From Saprospiraceae bacterium (GTDB lineage Bacteria > Bacteroidota > Bacteroidia > Chitinophagales > Saprospiraceae), in the NCBI GenBank assembly GCA_016719855.1, contig JADJYH010000040.1:30742-94741 (forward strand): 64,000 nucleotides of DNA, in the 5' to 3' direction. The position numbers were made by a program, and so were the translations under genes. The notes below the pieces were generated by a model. That model searched no databases. It saw only the letters and a list, made by a program, of their open reading frames with translations, and was not told the origin of the DNA. Each line of letters begins with the position of its first letter. The first letter of the stretch is position 1. Shown one piece after another: positions 19,035 to 28,849 of the stretch.

Positions 19035-22000
19035 CCAATGCGGGCGGCAATGCAACAATTTGTACGGGCGGCAGTTTTACCCTCAATGCCACCGCCTCCG
19101 GCGGGAAACAAGTCCGTACACTTTTGCTTGGAACAACAGCTTAGGCAATGGTGCCAGCAAAACTGTCACCCCTGGCACGACCACGACCTACATTGTAACT
19201 ATCACAACGGCCACCGGATGCACCTCCACCGGGCAAGCAACGGTGACAGTGGTCGCCAACCCTTCCATCACCACGCAACCAGTCAGCAAAAATATTTGTA
19301 TCGGAACTTCACATACCCTGAGTGTGGCCACCACTGGCGGCACACCAAGCCTGACCTACCAATGGCAATCCAGCCTGACCAATCTGGTATTCACCAATAT
19401 TTCGGGCGCAACTTCAAGCACGTACACCACACCCGCACTACTTGTCAACACTTACTACCGCGTAGTAGTAAGCGCTTCCAGCAATGGATGCGTCAGTGTC
19501 ACTTCCAGCACTGCCGCCGTCACTGTGCAAACTTGCATTGAAATCTGCAACAACGGCACCGACGACGACCTCGATGGCCTGGTGGATTGCGCTGATAGCA
19601 ATTGCGGGGGCATCCCTTTGCTCAACGCAGGCGCTGATGCAACGATATGTTCCGGTTCAAGTACCACTCTTTCCGCTTCGGCCACAGGAGGTACGGCACC
19701 ACTGGTTTACACTTGGAGCAACAGCCTGGGAACCGGTGCCACCAAAACCGTAAGCCCCACCTCTACCACGACCTACACGGTAACCGTCACTTCTTTGAGC
19801 GGTTGTTCAGCAACTGATCAGATGGCCGTGACGGTGAATCCCCGGCCCACTGCCAACGCCGGTGTGGATGTCACGATTTGCAATACCTTCAGCACTAACC
19901 TGACGGCCTCCGCTTCAGGTGCGTCTTCGCCTTACACTTACGCCTGGAGCAATGGATTGGGTAGTGGTGCCACCAAAACGGTAAGCCCTTCGTCCACCAC
20001 CACGTACACCGTCACCGTCACCAGCAACAACGGTTGCAACAACACCGACCAGGTGGTGGTCACCGTGCAGAATTGCGTTGAGAATTGCGGCAATGGCATT
20101 GATGACGACGGCGACGGAAAAACGGACTGTGCGGACGCTGACTGCAAGCCCGTACCGGATGCAGGAAGCGACGTTTCCATTTGTCCTGGTACAACTGCTT
20201 ACTTGAACGTTGGGGTTTCCGGAGGCACTGGCCCCTTCACTTATGCCTGGAGCAATGGCCTAGGCAGTGGGGCAACCAAAACAGTCAGTCCAAGTGCTAC
20301 CACCACCTACTCCGTCACGGTGACAGGAGCTTCTGGCTGCACTGGGGTTGATCAAGTGAAAGTGACGATTTTAAACTGCACTGAAAACTGCACCAATGGT
20401 GTTGACGACGACGGCGATGGGCTGGTAGATTGTGACGACCCGGACTGTGCGGGCGTGACTGCCCCGGTTTTAGTCAACGACGAATACACGACCTGCCCAG
20501 GCATGACTTACACCAACCGGGTTTCTTACAACGATGGCAACCTGAACAATCCATTATTTAGTATCACATCCAACCCAGTGCACGGAAGCGTGACGATTGA
20601 TTGGACCGGCAAATTTGTGTACGTCCCAAATTCGTTTGAATGTACGACGGACGTTTTCGCCTATCAAGTCTGCAACCAAAGTTCAGGCTGCTGCGACCAA
20701 GCGACGGTTACAATTATCCTTGGCGACAACACCCCGCCGCTGCTCACGAACGTACCGGCAGACCTCACGTTGAGTTGCGATGATGAAATTCCTTCTCCAC
20801 CAATCGTGACGAGCTTTGACAATTGTCCGGGCCTGTTCATTGAGTTCGATGAAACCTCCAGCCAGAATTACGTGGGGGCTTGTGGTTCCTACACCATTAC
20901 GAGGACGTGGACGGCCACAGATTTCTGTGGCAACGTGGCCACTGATAACCAGGTCATCACCATTCTTGACCAGACGAAACCGGAAATCTTTCAGGTGTAC
21001 ACCCTGGAAAACGGGTCGAAACTCGCTGCCGGTGTCGCTCAACGGGTAACGCATGACTGGAAATACATCCGTTTTCCCATTACTTTCAAATCCACGCCGG
21101 TCGTGCTGGCACAGGTGGCCACGAACAGCGACGGGGCAGCGATCACTGCCTACCTTCGCAATGTTTCAATGCAGGGCTTTGAAGTCAGGGTAAAAGAAGA
21201 AGAACTGGCCGACGGCCAGCATGGCATTGAAAATGTAGCGTGGATTGCCGTTGACCCCGGCACCGGCACCGGCGACCTGAAGTGGGAAGCCTCGACATTT
21301 GCCAACGTCAGCCATCAGTTGGATACCATAAATTTTGCACTGGACTACACCGAAGCGCCAATATTTCTGTCGTCTATGATGACAACGAGGCAAACAGACC
21401 CGGCCACGCTGCGGCACAATGCGCTGACCGTCCAATCGGTCGAAATATTTGCGCAGGAAGAAGCGTCTGTCGATGTGGAGGTGGACAGGTTGAACGAAAC
21501 CGTTGGATTCATGGCCATCGAACCGAACATGGAACTGGTGGACGAGCTGGGCGAGGTTTTCGGTGAAACCGGAAAACTGAAACTCACAAACGCCTGGGCG
21601 ACCGTCAACCTCACCCGAAACTACACAAAACCCGTCGTCATCGTGGGCAGCCTGACCAATCAGGACGGCCAACCTGTGACCGTTCGGGTACGAAATATTG
21701 CGAACAATAAATTTCAAGCCCGGCTCCAGGAATGGGACTACCTCGACGGGAACCACGATGCAGAAAATGTATCCTGGATGGTTGTCGAAGGAAGCATCCC
21801 TGGCGACGCAGGCTACTACTGCTCAGGGCAGGCCGTGAATTTGAAGCCCAATATCAACATTTTTGTGGTGGACAACTGCGACGACCTCGTGTCGTTCGGC
21901 TTCACCGAAAGCAGCAGCCAGGGAATTACCGGCCTGACGACCACCCGAACCTGGACCGGCATTGATGACTGTGGGAACACCACTTTGGTCAGCCGTTACG

Positions 22001-23943
22001 ATACGTGCGTGGTGGCCGCAGTTCAGTTGAAGGCTATGCTCTACGGCGCAATTTTCGGCAACGGTGGCAGCAGCACAATGCGGGACAACCTCCGCGAACA
22101 GGATTTCATGCCGCTCGAAGAACCATACTCCGCACTGCCGGGATTCCCCAATATTGACTACGAAATCATTGACCCGAATGAAGATTTGGGCAATGGCAAC
22201 CCCACGGAGGAGATGGTCACAGTTTGTCACAAATACGGTACATCTGGGGAAGCTACCCTTTCTGTTCCGCTTTCGGAAGTGGCATACTACCTCTCCATTG
22301 GCGACTATGTGGGAGATTGCGCAAGCAATAGCACTGGCATGGTTACTATCTGCCACAAGCCTGGTACGTCTGAGCAAATGACACTTAACGTTTCACTATT
22401 GGCTTTGCTTTCCCACCTGGCACATGGCGATGTGATAGGTGCTTGTTCTGGTAGCGGCAACGACTTGAGCAATGGGGCAGCCAATGCGCAGTACCAAACC
22501 ATCGCTGATGGTAACTGGACGGATGCGGCTACCTGGCAGGGTGGGCTTATACCTCCTACCAGCAACATCAATAATAAGACCATCAGCATCAAGCACAATG
22601 TGACCGTTCAGAATGATGATATTAAACTGAAAGACAACTCGAAGTTGTATGTGACTGGCGGAAGCCTTACCTTAAATGACAAGGACTTTGAGATTGAAAA
22701 AAGCGAGGCTTATTTCGAGCGGTCGGTGTTGGATATGTCTGCTGCCAAGACTGTCAAACTAAAGAAAAATGAGAGTGTGCTCCGTTTCAAGGATTGCACA
22801 GTAACAATAGGTCAGAATCTTCTAGTTGATGAAGGGAAACTCAAAATGGAAAACGTAAACCTGACCGTTGGTGATGACTTCAAACTCAAAAAAGGGATAG
22901 ATTCACTCATCAATGTCTGTGGAACGATTGGAAAAGATTTTGATATTGATAGCGATGCCACGCTGTTTATTCAAAATTCAAGCATCCGGATGCCCCAAGG
23001 TAAATTCAGAAACAAAGGTCTAGTGGCTGGCTCCGATATTACCTTTTTGGTGGAGAATAGCGATTTATTGAATGACGGTGGTACCTGGACGGCTTCTGTA
23101 GCGCAATACTGTGTCTCGGGTACAGTAACATTGCCTACTGCATTGTTACCAGCAGTTGAAGATTGCAACAATATTTCCAACCTATTCACGCCCTGCGATT
23201 GCTACGAAAGTGAGGGTGGTACCAGCAATTCGGGGAGCGGTATCGCCGAAGTCGTCAGCACGGTTAGTAACGTGTTAATGAATCCAGGTAAAAGCCTTGG
23301 CGACGGGAAAATCGAGGCAGGAATGCTTGAAATCACCGGCGAAGAAGCAGCCGTGGACTGGATGTTGGTAGAATTGAGGGGTCTCGACAATGCGGGTGAG
23401 GTGCTGGGTTATTCAACGGTCATACTTCAGCGGGATGGCGACGTCGTAAACGAAGATGGCGATTCTGTCATCGTTTTCCCTGGCCTCAATGATGGCGATT
23501 ATTACGTCTCAATCCGGCATCGCAACCACCTCGGCATCATGACCAACGCCCCGGTAAACCTGACCATCAATGACCCGCTTTTGGTTGATTTCAGCGACCC
23601 TAACTTCCCTGTAAAAGGTGGCTCACTGGCTGGTAGATCGGTCAACGGCAAAAGAACTATGTGGGGCGGCGACTTCAATGAAGATGGCAAGATTATTTAC
23701 CAAGGCCCCTACAACGATGTTTTTTATCTGTTTTCACGAGTGCTGGCGGATGAAAACAACATGACAAACCTGGCTAATTTTATCGTTCCCGGTTATGATT
23801 CGCACGACTTCAATCTGGACGGGTTGGTGATTTACCAAGGCCCTTATAACGACCGTGGACTTTTGCTGTTCAATTCAATACTGGCACATACAGGAAATGG
23901 CTCCTTGCTGGCCAACTATATTGTGCTGGATTTAATACCTTGA
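18952..23943 (+). CDS. Giant secreted protein C, main part (Ig-like, H-lectin-like, VTxCHK units, dockerin-like C-terminus)
   Basis: Real homology in this frame begins at about 19108 (TSPYTFAWNNSLG). The bases 19031-19107 are read in a third frame, so two shifts separate the parts. It contains repeated Ig-like units (YTWSNSLGTGATKTVSP type) alternating with MopE-like motifs, a cadherin-like unit, an HYR-like unit and three H-lectin-like modules (about 21040-21800). An insertion absent from B and D follows (22210-23200): two units of the form VTxCHKxGTS ... G-x-C, the second with HLAHGD, then a region of short hydrophobic/charged alternations that looks like a beta-helix (TWQGGLIPPTSN onward). 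The ALLQRDGD-like module (VILQRDGDVV, YYVSIRHRNHLG) and the dockerin-like IYQGP pair end the protein at LDLIP. Confidence 0.87.
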   Translation: MKFVTTASTTMATAWPIVPIPIVVALRSQCGRQCNNLYGRQFYPQCHRLRRETSPYTFAWNNSLGNGASKTVTPGTTTTYIVTITTATGCTSTGQATVTVVANPSITTQPVSKNICIGTSHTLSVATTGGTPSLTYQWQSSLTNLVFTNISGATSSTYTTPALLVNTYYRVVVSASSNGCVSVTSSTAAVTVQTCIEICNNGTDDDLDGLVDCADSNCGGIPLLNAGADATICSGSSTTLSASATGGTAPLVYTWSNSLGTGATKTVSPTSTTTYTVTVTSLSGCSATDQMAVTVNPRPTANAGVDVTICNTFSTNLTASASGASSPYTYAWSNGLGSGATKTVSPSSTTTYTVTVTSNNGCNNTDQVVVTVQNCVENCGNGIDDDGDGKTDCADADCKPVPDAGSDVSICPGTTAYLNVGVSGGTGPFTYAWSNGLGSGATKTVSPSATTTYSVTVTGASGCTGVDQVKVTILNCTENCTNGVDDDGDGLVDCDDPDCAGVTAPVLVNDEYTTCPGMTYTNRVSYNDGNLNNPLFSITSNPVHGSVTIDWTGKFVYVPNSFECTTDVFAYQVCNQSSGCCDQATVTIILGDNTPPLLTNVPADLTLSCDDEIPSPPIVTSFDNCPGLFIEFDETSSQNYVGACGSYTITRTWTATDFCGNVATDNQVITILDQTKPEIFQVYTLENGSKLAAGVAQRVTHDWKYIRFPITFKSTPVVLAQVATNSDGAAITAYLRNVSMQGFEVRVKEEELADGQHGIENVAWIAVDPGTGTGDLKWEASTFANVSHQLDTINFALDYTEAPIFLSSMMTTRQTDPATLRHNALTVQSVEIFAQEEASVDVEVDRLNETVGFMAIEPNMELVDELGEVFGETGKLKLTNAWATVNLTRNYTKPVVIVGSLTNQDGQPVTVRVRNIANNKFQARLQEWDYLDGNHDAENVSWMVVEGSIPGDAGYYCSGQAVNLKPNINIFVVDNCDDLVSFGFTESSSQGITGLTTTRTWTGIDDCGNTTLVSRYDTCVVAAVQLKAMLYGAIFGNGGSSTMRDNLREQDFMPLEEPYSALPGFPNIDYEIIDPNEDLGNGNPTEEMVTVCHKYGTSGEATLSVPLSEVAYYLSIGDYVGDCASNSTGMVTICHKPGTSEQMTLNVSLLALLSHLAHGDVIGACSGSGNDLSNGAANAQYQTIADGNWTDAATWQGGLIPPTSNINNKTISIKHNVTVQNDDIKLKDNSKLYVTGGSLTLNDKDFEIEKSEAYFERSVLDMSAAKTVKLKKNESVLRFKDCTVTIGQNLLVDEGKLKMENVNLTVGDDFKLKKGIDSLINVCGTIGKDFDIDSDATLFIQNSSIRMPQGKFRNKGLVAGSDITFLVENSDLLNDGGTWTASVAQYCVSGTVTLPTALLPAVEDCNNISNLFTPCDCYESEGGTSNSGSGIAEVVSTVSNVLMNPGKSLGDGKIEAGMLEITGEEAAVDWMLVELRGLDNAGEVLGYSTVILQRDGDVVNEDGDSVIVFPGLNDGDYYVSIRHRNHLGIMTNAPVNLTINDPLLVDFSDPNFPVKGGSLAGRSVNGKRTMWGGDFNEDGKIIYQGPYNDVFYLFSRVLADENNMTNLANFIVPGYDSHDFNLDGLVIYQGPYNDRGLLLFNSILAHTGNGSLLANYIVLDLIP

Positions 23944-23949
23944 TATTCA

Positions 23950-23982
23950 GGACTTTCCAGGCATAAAAAACCTGGAAAGTCC
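23950..23982 (+). terminator. Hairpin after gene C
   Basis: A perfect 12-base stem, GGACTTTCCAGG with CCTGGAAAGTCC, has a nine-base A-rich loop and starts seven bases after the stop of C. The following TTCCTC is a poor T-tract, so termination may depend on the hairpin alone. Confidence 0.6.
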
Positions 23983-24196
23983 TTCCTCAAGTCTGGACTT
24001 GCTCACCAAAATTAATTAGGCACCCTGCGATGCCTGATATTTCTCATTTTACGAACTTCGAAGATTTCATCTGGCGGTTGTCTGGGATTATCTATTGATA
24101 ATCGTGGCGCTCCGACAGGTGTTTTGATATTTTATTTCCTTCTCATCTGGTACTCACTCATCGGCCATTATTTTCAAACTTTTTAATTACGTTCCG

Positions 24197-24544
24197 ATGA
24201 GACAAGTTAAAGCACTGAACTCAAAATTTTGGTTATTCGGCTACACGCTGGTTTTCAGCTTTGGCCTCATAACCCTGGCTATGGCGTCTGCCCCTGCAAG
24301 CCATTTGCCCACATCTACCGGGAAGAGTAGTTTCTCTTACCACATGTTTGAAACCTTGAAGGGTGTTATAGACGAATGCCTGAACGGTAATCATCGCTTT
24401 TTTCACCAATCAAGCGATTCACTGACGAGGAAAGGCAGGCAGTTTTTTTCGCCCCTGAAAACTGCTCAAACGGCATTGACGATGACGGAGATGGTTTCAT
24501 TGACGGTGCCGACCCTGACTGCGGCTGCCTGCAAACCATCATGA
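24197..24544 (+). CDS. Giant secreted protein D, signal-peptide part (frameshifted)
   Basis: The ATG at 24197 opens a signal peptide (MRQVKALNSKFWLFGYTLVF, hydrophobic to about residue 32, MASA cleavage region) and about 55 further residues. After the T7 run at 24443-24449 this frame reads residues unlike any family. The -1 frame instead reads ENCSNGIDDDGDGFIDGADP, a MopE-like motif. I therefore take 24197-24450 as the true N-terminus of protein D and the rest of this frame as a frameshift artefact. The gene starts 215 bases after the hairpin that follows C. Confidence 0.75.
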   Translation: MRQVKALNSKFWLFGYTLVFSFGLITLAMASAPASHLPTSTGKSSFSYHMFETLKGVIDECLNGNHRFFHQSSDSLTRKGRQFFSPLKTAQTALTMTEMVSLTVPTLTAAACKPS

Positions 24545-27500
24545 TGGTGGCCAGGGACAATGGACAGATTTTGAGCGTCAACCTCTCTACAGGGGGCACC
24601 AGCAGCGTCGCCACTTCTTCGCCTTATGTCACTGGCAATCTGAATGCCCTTGCGGCCAATGCCGATGACAACCTTGTTTATTATTGCAGTGGCAAGAAGG
24701 TTTACTATTGGTCGCCTTCATCCGGTACTCACGGGCAGGTTACCGACTTGACGGGGTATATCGGCAGCAATGAATCGTTGAGCAGTGGTGGCGGTGAGTA
24801 TTTTAACGGTTACATATACCTTGGTACAGAGGCTGGAAATCCAGGCACTTCTCCCAAAATATGGCGTTTGCCACTTGTTGCCGATGGGAAGTCGGCGTCG
24901 GGACCTCCCATCAATTTGAACGTACCCATTCCAGCCCAACTTTCTTGGGGCGATATGATAGCTACTGCCGAGGGAGGCCAAACCGTTATTTATGGCATGG
25001 CAGCAGCCAGCAAGAGCTTTTTCTTTAAATACAATGTCAATACTGCTCAATATACGCTCATAAGAAATGACTTGCCCACAGAAATGCAAATCGGAGTGGA
25101 TATAAATGGGGATGCATGGGCCGGGAGTTTGTCCAGTGGCATGGTTCAAAAGATAAACCGGACAACCGGCTATTTCTATGGGAGTATTATTAATTTTGGT
25201 GGAAAAATATGGGATTTAACTGGGCCAATTAACTGCCCACAAGCTTTGGAAATTTGTGGAAATGGCTTTGATGACGACAATGATGGATATATTGATAACC
25301 AAGACCAGTACTGTCTTTGCCCAACAATTACGCCCATTGACGCTACCGCCCGCACAATATGCGAAGGCGAAACGGTGACGTTCAACGTAAATACCAATGC
25401 GCCAAACCCGCCATATTCTTATATCGAGTATTACAGGTTCAATACGGTGCAGACAAATCCATATTTGTCAACCGACTCCAAAACATGGCTTGGTGAATTT
25501 GCCAATACCAATGGGAGCGGGGTTGTGTCATCAAATAATTTTCCAAATAGCACTTTAACCAACCAGACCTACTATGTCTATGGTTGTGTAAAACCAGCGC
25601 CGCAATTTCCGGCAAGCTGTGCCCCATTGGTCGCATATACGATAGTCGTAAATCCAGCGGCCACGCTCAATGCGGGGTCGGATATTGCCATTTGCTTGGG
25701 TACGAGTGCCACCCTCACCGCACTTGCCTCCAATGCACCTGCCCCTTTAACTTATGCTTGGAGCAATGGCCTGGGCTCAGGCGCTTCCAAAACCGTCACA
25801 CCAATAATAAATACGACCTATATCGTGACGGTAACGGCTGGAAACGGTTGCACCACCACCGATGACGTGGCGGTTAATATAAACCCAACACCAAGCGTAA
25901 ACGCTGGGGCGGATGTCTCCATTTGCCCCACCGGGAGCGCAACACTTACTGCCGTTGGCAGCAATGGTGTTGGCCCATTCACCTATAATTGGAGCAACGG
26001 GTTGGGCAGCGGTGCCGTGAAGACCGTCAGCCCCAATAGCACCACCACGTACACCGTAACCATTACTGGCGGAAATGGCTGCATTTCCACCGACCAAGTG
26101 AAGGTCACGGTGGCCAGTTGTGTTGAAAACTGTACCAATGGAATTGACGATGACGGCGATGGCCTTATTGATTGCGCCGACTCATCCTGCGGCATCATCA
26201 TCGAGTCAGACACTTATTTCAGCATTTGCTCCGGCGACCAAGTGACGTTCACCGTTTACGCGTCGGGCGGCAGCGGGGCGTATACGTATGCTTGGGACAA
26301 TGGCTTGGGAACGGGTCAGACCAAGACGGTTTCACCGCTGGTCACTACGAATTATACCGTTACTGTTACGCCTACCGTCGGATGTACGGGAACCAAGACA
26401 ATCCAAGTGGTGGTGGCAAATTGCCCGGAAGATTGCTCAAATGGCCTAGACGACGATTTTGATGGTTTGATTGACTGTGAAGACCCGGATTGCGCTTTGG
26501 TTGGTGCTCCCCAATTGGCGAACGATGACTATACGACCTGTCCCGGTACGGTTTACATTGACCGAGTTACCTACAACGACGGCAACCTTCAAGACCCTGC
26601 TTTCAGCATTTTTTCATTGCCTACACACGGCAATGTCACCATTGACGGTACCGGGAAGTTTACCTACACCCCTTCTGTTCAGTACTGTGGAATGGATGCC
26701 TTCGTTTATCAGGTTTGTAACCAGGCAACGGGCTGCTGCGGCCAAGCTACGGTGACCATTTTCTTCGGTGACGCTCAGGCACCAGTCATGTTGAACCTGC
26801 CTGCCGACCTGACCATCAGTTGTGACGACGAGGTGCCATCGCCTTCTCAGGTCTTGGCCTACGATGCCTGTCCGGGTATTTACATGGCATTCGAAGAAAC
26901 CACCAACCAGTATGTTAATGGGGCCTGCGAGTCATTCATCATCACGAGAACATGGACGGCCACCGACCTTTGTGGCAACTCGACAATTGGCGACCAAATC
27001 ATCACGGTCGAGGACTTGACAGGCCCAGAAATTCAGCGACTCTACACTCTGTCCAACGGTAAGAAACTGATTTCTGGCAATGCCGCACTGACTTCCGAGC
27101 GCTGGAAATACGTGTCGTTTCCGATTACGTTCGGCACCGTTCCCGTGGTTTTCCCGCAACTGACCTCCGAAGTCGAAAACCAAGCTGCCACCGTTCAACT
27201 GCGGAATATTACCACCCAAGGATTTGAGCTAAAGCTTATGGAACAAGAAGCTTCCACAGGCGCTCACTTGCCTGAAACAGTTTCATGGCTGGCGATGGAG
27301 AAGGGCGCTACCTACAACAGCAGCTTTGGATTGGATGCCAGCTCAATAGCCAATGCATCCAGTTCGCCAACCACGATAAACTTTAACCTGTCATTTTCGA
27401 CCGTACCTGCCTTGATGGCCAGCCTGCAAACCACGAATGAGGTGGACGCTGCAACGCCCCGTTTCCAAAGCCTGTCCAATGCTGGTGCCCAGGTTTTCAT

Positions 27501-27870
27501 TGACGAGGAATCGTCGAAAGACGGCGAGACCACCCATGCTGCCGAGTCGCTGGCCTACTTGGCCGTGACGGCTGGGGTGGACATCACGGATATGAATGGC
27601 GAATTCGTTGGTGAAACTGGCACTTTGAGCCTGACCAATACCTGGGCCTCGTTCCCGTTTCGGCACAAATACACCAAGCCAATTGTAATCATGGGCGGTG
27701 TTACGATGAGCGATGGCGACCCCGTGACCATCCGGGCAAAGAACGTGACGCCAACCAGCTTTCAGGCACGCCTGCAAGAATGGACCTACCAAGATGGTAC
27801 GCATGGCGTGGAGCAGGTCAGCTACCTCATCGTGGAAGGTGGCATACCTGCCGACAAAGGCTACTATTAA
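24541..27870 (+). CDS. Giant secreted protein D, main part (propeller-like, Ig-like, H-lectin-like)
   Basis: This frame is open from about 24450, upstream of its first ATG, and joins the signal-peptide piece after a T7 run. After the MopE-like motif, residues 1-230 form a repetitive beta-strand region (ARDNGQILSVNLSTGG, YYWSPSSG, IWRLPL, GDMIATAEGG) that looks like a beta-propeller. Another MopE-like motif follows, then Ig-like units with the YAWSNGLGSGASKTV pattern, a cadherin-like and an HYR-like unit, and three H-lectin-like modules (27090-27850) ending IVEGGIPADKGYY. The frame stops at TAA 27868-27870. In paralogues B and C the protein continues past this point, and the matching continuation (ATKLVPGQTIFAHDNCDDQV) lies in the +1 frame. 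Confidence 0.86.
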   Translation: MMVARDNGQILSVNLSTGGTSSVATSSPYVTGNLNALAANADDNLVYYCSGKKVYYWSPSSGTHGQVTDLTGYIGSNESLSSGGGEYFNGYIYLGTEAGNPGTSPKIWRLPLVADGKSASGPPINLNVPIPAQLSWGDMIATAEGGQTVIYGMAAASKSFFFKYNVNTAQYTLIRNDLPTEMQIGVDINGDAWAGSLSSGMVQKINRTTGYFYGSIINFGGKIWDLTGPINCPQALEICGNGFDDDNDGYIDNQDQYCLCPTITPIDATARTICEGETVTFNVNTNAPNPPYSYIEYYRFNTVQTNPYLSTDSKTWLGEFANTNGSGVVSSNNFPNSTLTNQTYYVYGCVKPAPQFPASCAPLVAYTIVVNPAATLNAGSDIAICLGTSATLTALASNAPAPLTYAWSNGLGSGASKTVTPIINTTYIVTVTAGNGCTTTDDVAVNINPTPSVNAGADVSICPTGSATLTAVGSNGVGPFTYNWSNGLGSGAVKTVSPNSTTTYTVTITGGNGCISTDQVKVTVASCVENCTNGIDDDGDGLIDCADSSCGIIIESDTYFSICSGDQVTFTVYASGGSGAYTYAWDNGLGTGQTKTVSPLVTTNYTVTVTPTVGCTGTKTIQVVVANCPEDCSNGLDDDFDGLIDCEDPDCALVGAPQLANDDYTTCPGTVYIDRVTYNDGNLQDPAFSIFSLPTHGNVTIDGTGKFTYTPSVQYCGMDAFVYQVCNQATGCCGQATVTIFFGDAQAPVMLNLPADLTISCDDEVPSPSQVLAYDACPGIYMAFEETTNQYVNGACESFIITRTWTATDLCGNSTIGDQIITVEDLTGPEIQRLYTLSNGKKLISGNAALTSERWKYVSFPITFGTVPVVFPQLTSEVENQAATVQLRNITTQGFELKLMEQEASTGAHLPETVSWLAMEKGATYNSSFGLDASSIANASSSPTTINFNLSFSTVPALMASLQTTNEVDAATPRFQSLSNAGAQVFIDEESSKDGETTHAAESLAYLAVTAGVDITDMNGEFVGETGTLSLTNTWASFPFRHKYTKPIVIMGGVTMSDGDPVTIRAKNVTPTSFQARLQEWTYQDGTHGVEQVSYLIVEGGIPADKGYY

Positions 27871-28570
27871 AGCGACGAAACTCGTGCCGGGACAGACCAT
27901 TTTTGCGCACGACAACTGCGACGACCAAGTCAACTTCGGCCAAACGGAGCTGGAGGAAATGCAAGAGACCGGCATGTTGACAACCCGTGCCTGGCTGGCG
28001 ATGGATGATTGTGGCAAAACCACCATCAACAGCCGCAACGACACTTGCACCATTGCAGCCTTACGGCTGAAAACGATACTCCACGGCCCGTTCTTTGGCA
28101 ATGGTGGCACCAATTTGATGCGTGATGATTTGCGCACAAAAAACCTATTGCCAACCTTGGAACCCTACACTGGACTTTCCAATTTCCACCACGAAGGCAA
28201 GGGTGGGGGAGAGGTCCTGCAACCATCATTACTGGAAGTAGCCGGCCCAAATGCCATCGTGGATTGGATTTTTGTCGAAATCCGAGACTCCGTTGCCAGT
28301 GGCACAGTGCTGGCAACCAAGTCGGCGCTGCTGCAACGGGATGGCGATGTAGTGACTGTGGAAGGCTCGGACTTGCTCGTTTTCCCTACACTGCCGGAAG
28401 GCAAATACTACGTGTCCGTTCGTCACCGGAACCATCTCGGTATCATGTCGGATGCCACCGTGCTGTTGACCTCCATCGCCCCACCATTGGTTGATTTTAC
28501 GGACTCCAAATTGGGCGTCAAAGGCTGGAACGAGGCCGGAAAACTGGCCAGTGGAATGCGCACGCATTAG
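27794..28570 (+). CDS. Giant secreted protein D, third part (ALLQRDGD module)
   Basis: True homology begins at about 27869. This piece has the DNCDD segment, the MRDDLRTKNLLPTLEPYTGL segment and the ALLQRDGD ... YYVSVRHRNHLG module found at the same place in B and C. It ends at an in-frame TAG (28568-28570). Paralogues have Met-Trp followed by Ser/Gly-Gly-Asp at this point (CMWSGD in B, TMWGGD in C), so the TAG stands where TGG is expected and the frame continues intact afterwards. Confidence 0.82.
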   Translation: MVRMAWSRSATSSWKVAYLPTKATIKATKLVPGQTIFAHDNCDDQVNFGQTELEEMQETGMLTTRAWLAMDDCGKTTINSRNDTCTIAALRLKTILHGPFFGNGGTNLMRDDLRTKNLLPTLEPYTGLSNFHHEGKGGGEVLQPSLLEVAGPNAIVDWIFVEIRDSVASGTVLATKSALLQRDGDVVTVEGSDLLVFPTLPEGKYYVSVRHRNHLGIMSDATVLLTSIAPPLVDFTDSKLGVKGWNEAGKLASGMRTH

Positions 28571-28849
28571 GCGGGCGATTTCAACGGCGACCGAAGTGTC
28601 ATCTACCAAGGCCCGAACAATGACATTTTTTACCTGTTTTCAAAAGTGGTTAGCGACCCGCTGAACACCACCAACCTGGCAAATTTCATCAGTATCGGCT
28701 ATGACAGGACCGACATGGACCTGGATGGAAACATCATCTACCAAGGCCCCGGCAATGAGCGGGCGATGCAACTGTACAACACTGTGTTGAGCCATCCGGC
28801 CAACACTTCGTTCTTGGCAAACTTCATTGTAAGGGAGCATTTGCCGTAA
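28571..28849 (+). pseudogene. Giant secreted protein D, C-terminal dockerin-like part after an in-frame TAG
   Basis: Directly after the TAG, in the same frame, 92 codons read AGDFNGDRSVIYQGPNND ... DLDGNIIYQGPGNE ... LSHPAN ... LANFIVREHLP. This is the same dockerin-like pair that closes B and C. It has no good start of its own except an internal ATG at 28646. I read it as the cut-off C-terminus of D, lost through a Trp-to-stop change or a base error. Confidence 0.8.
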
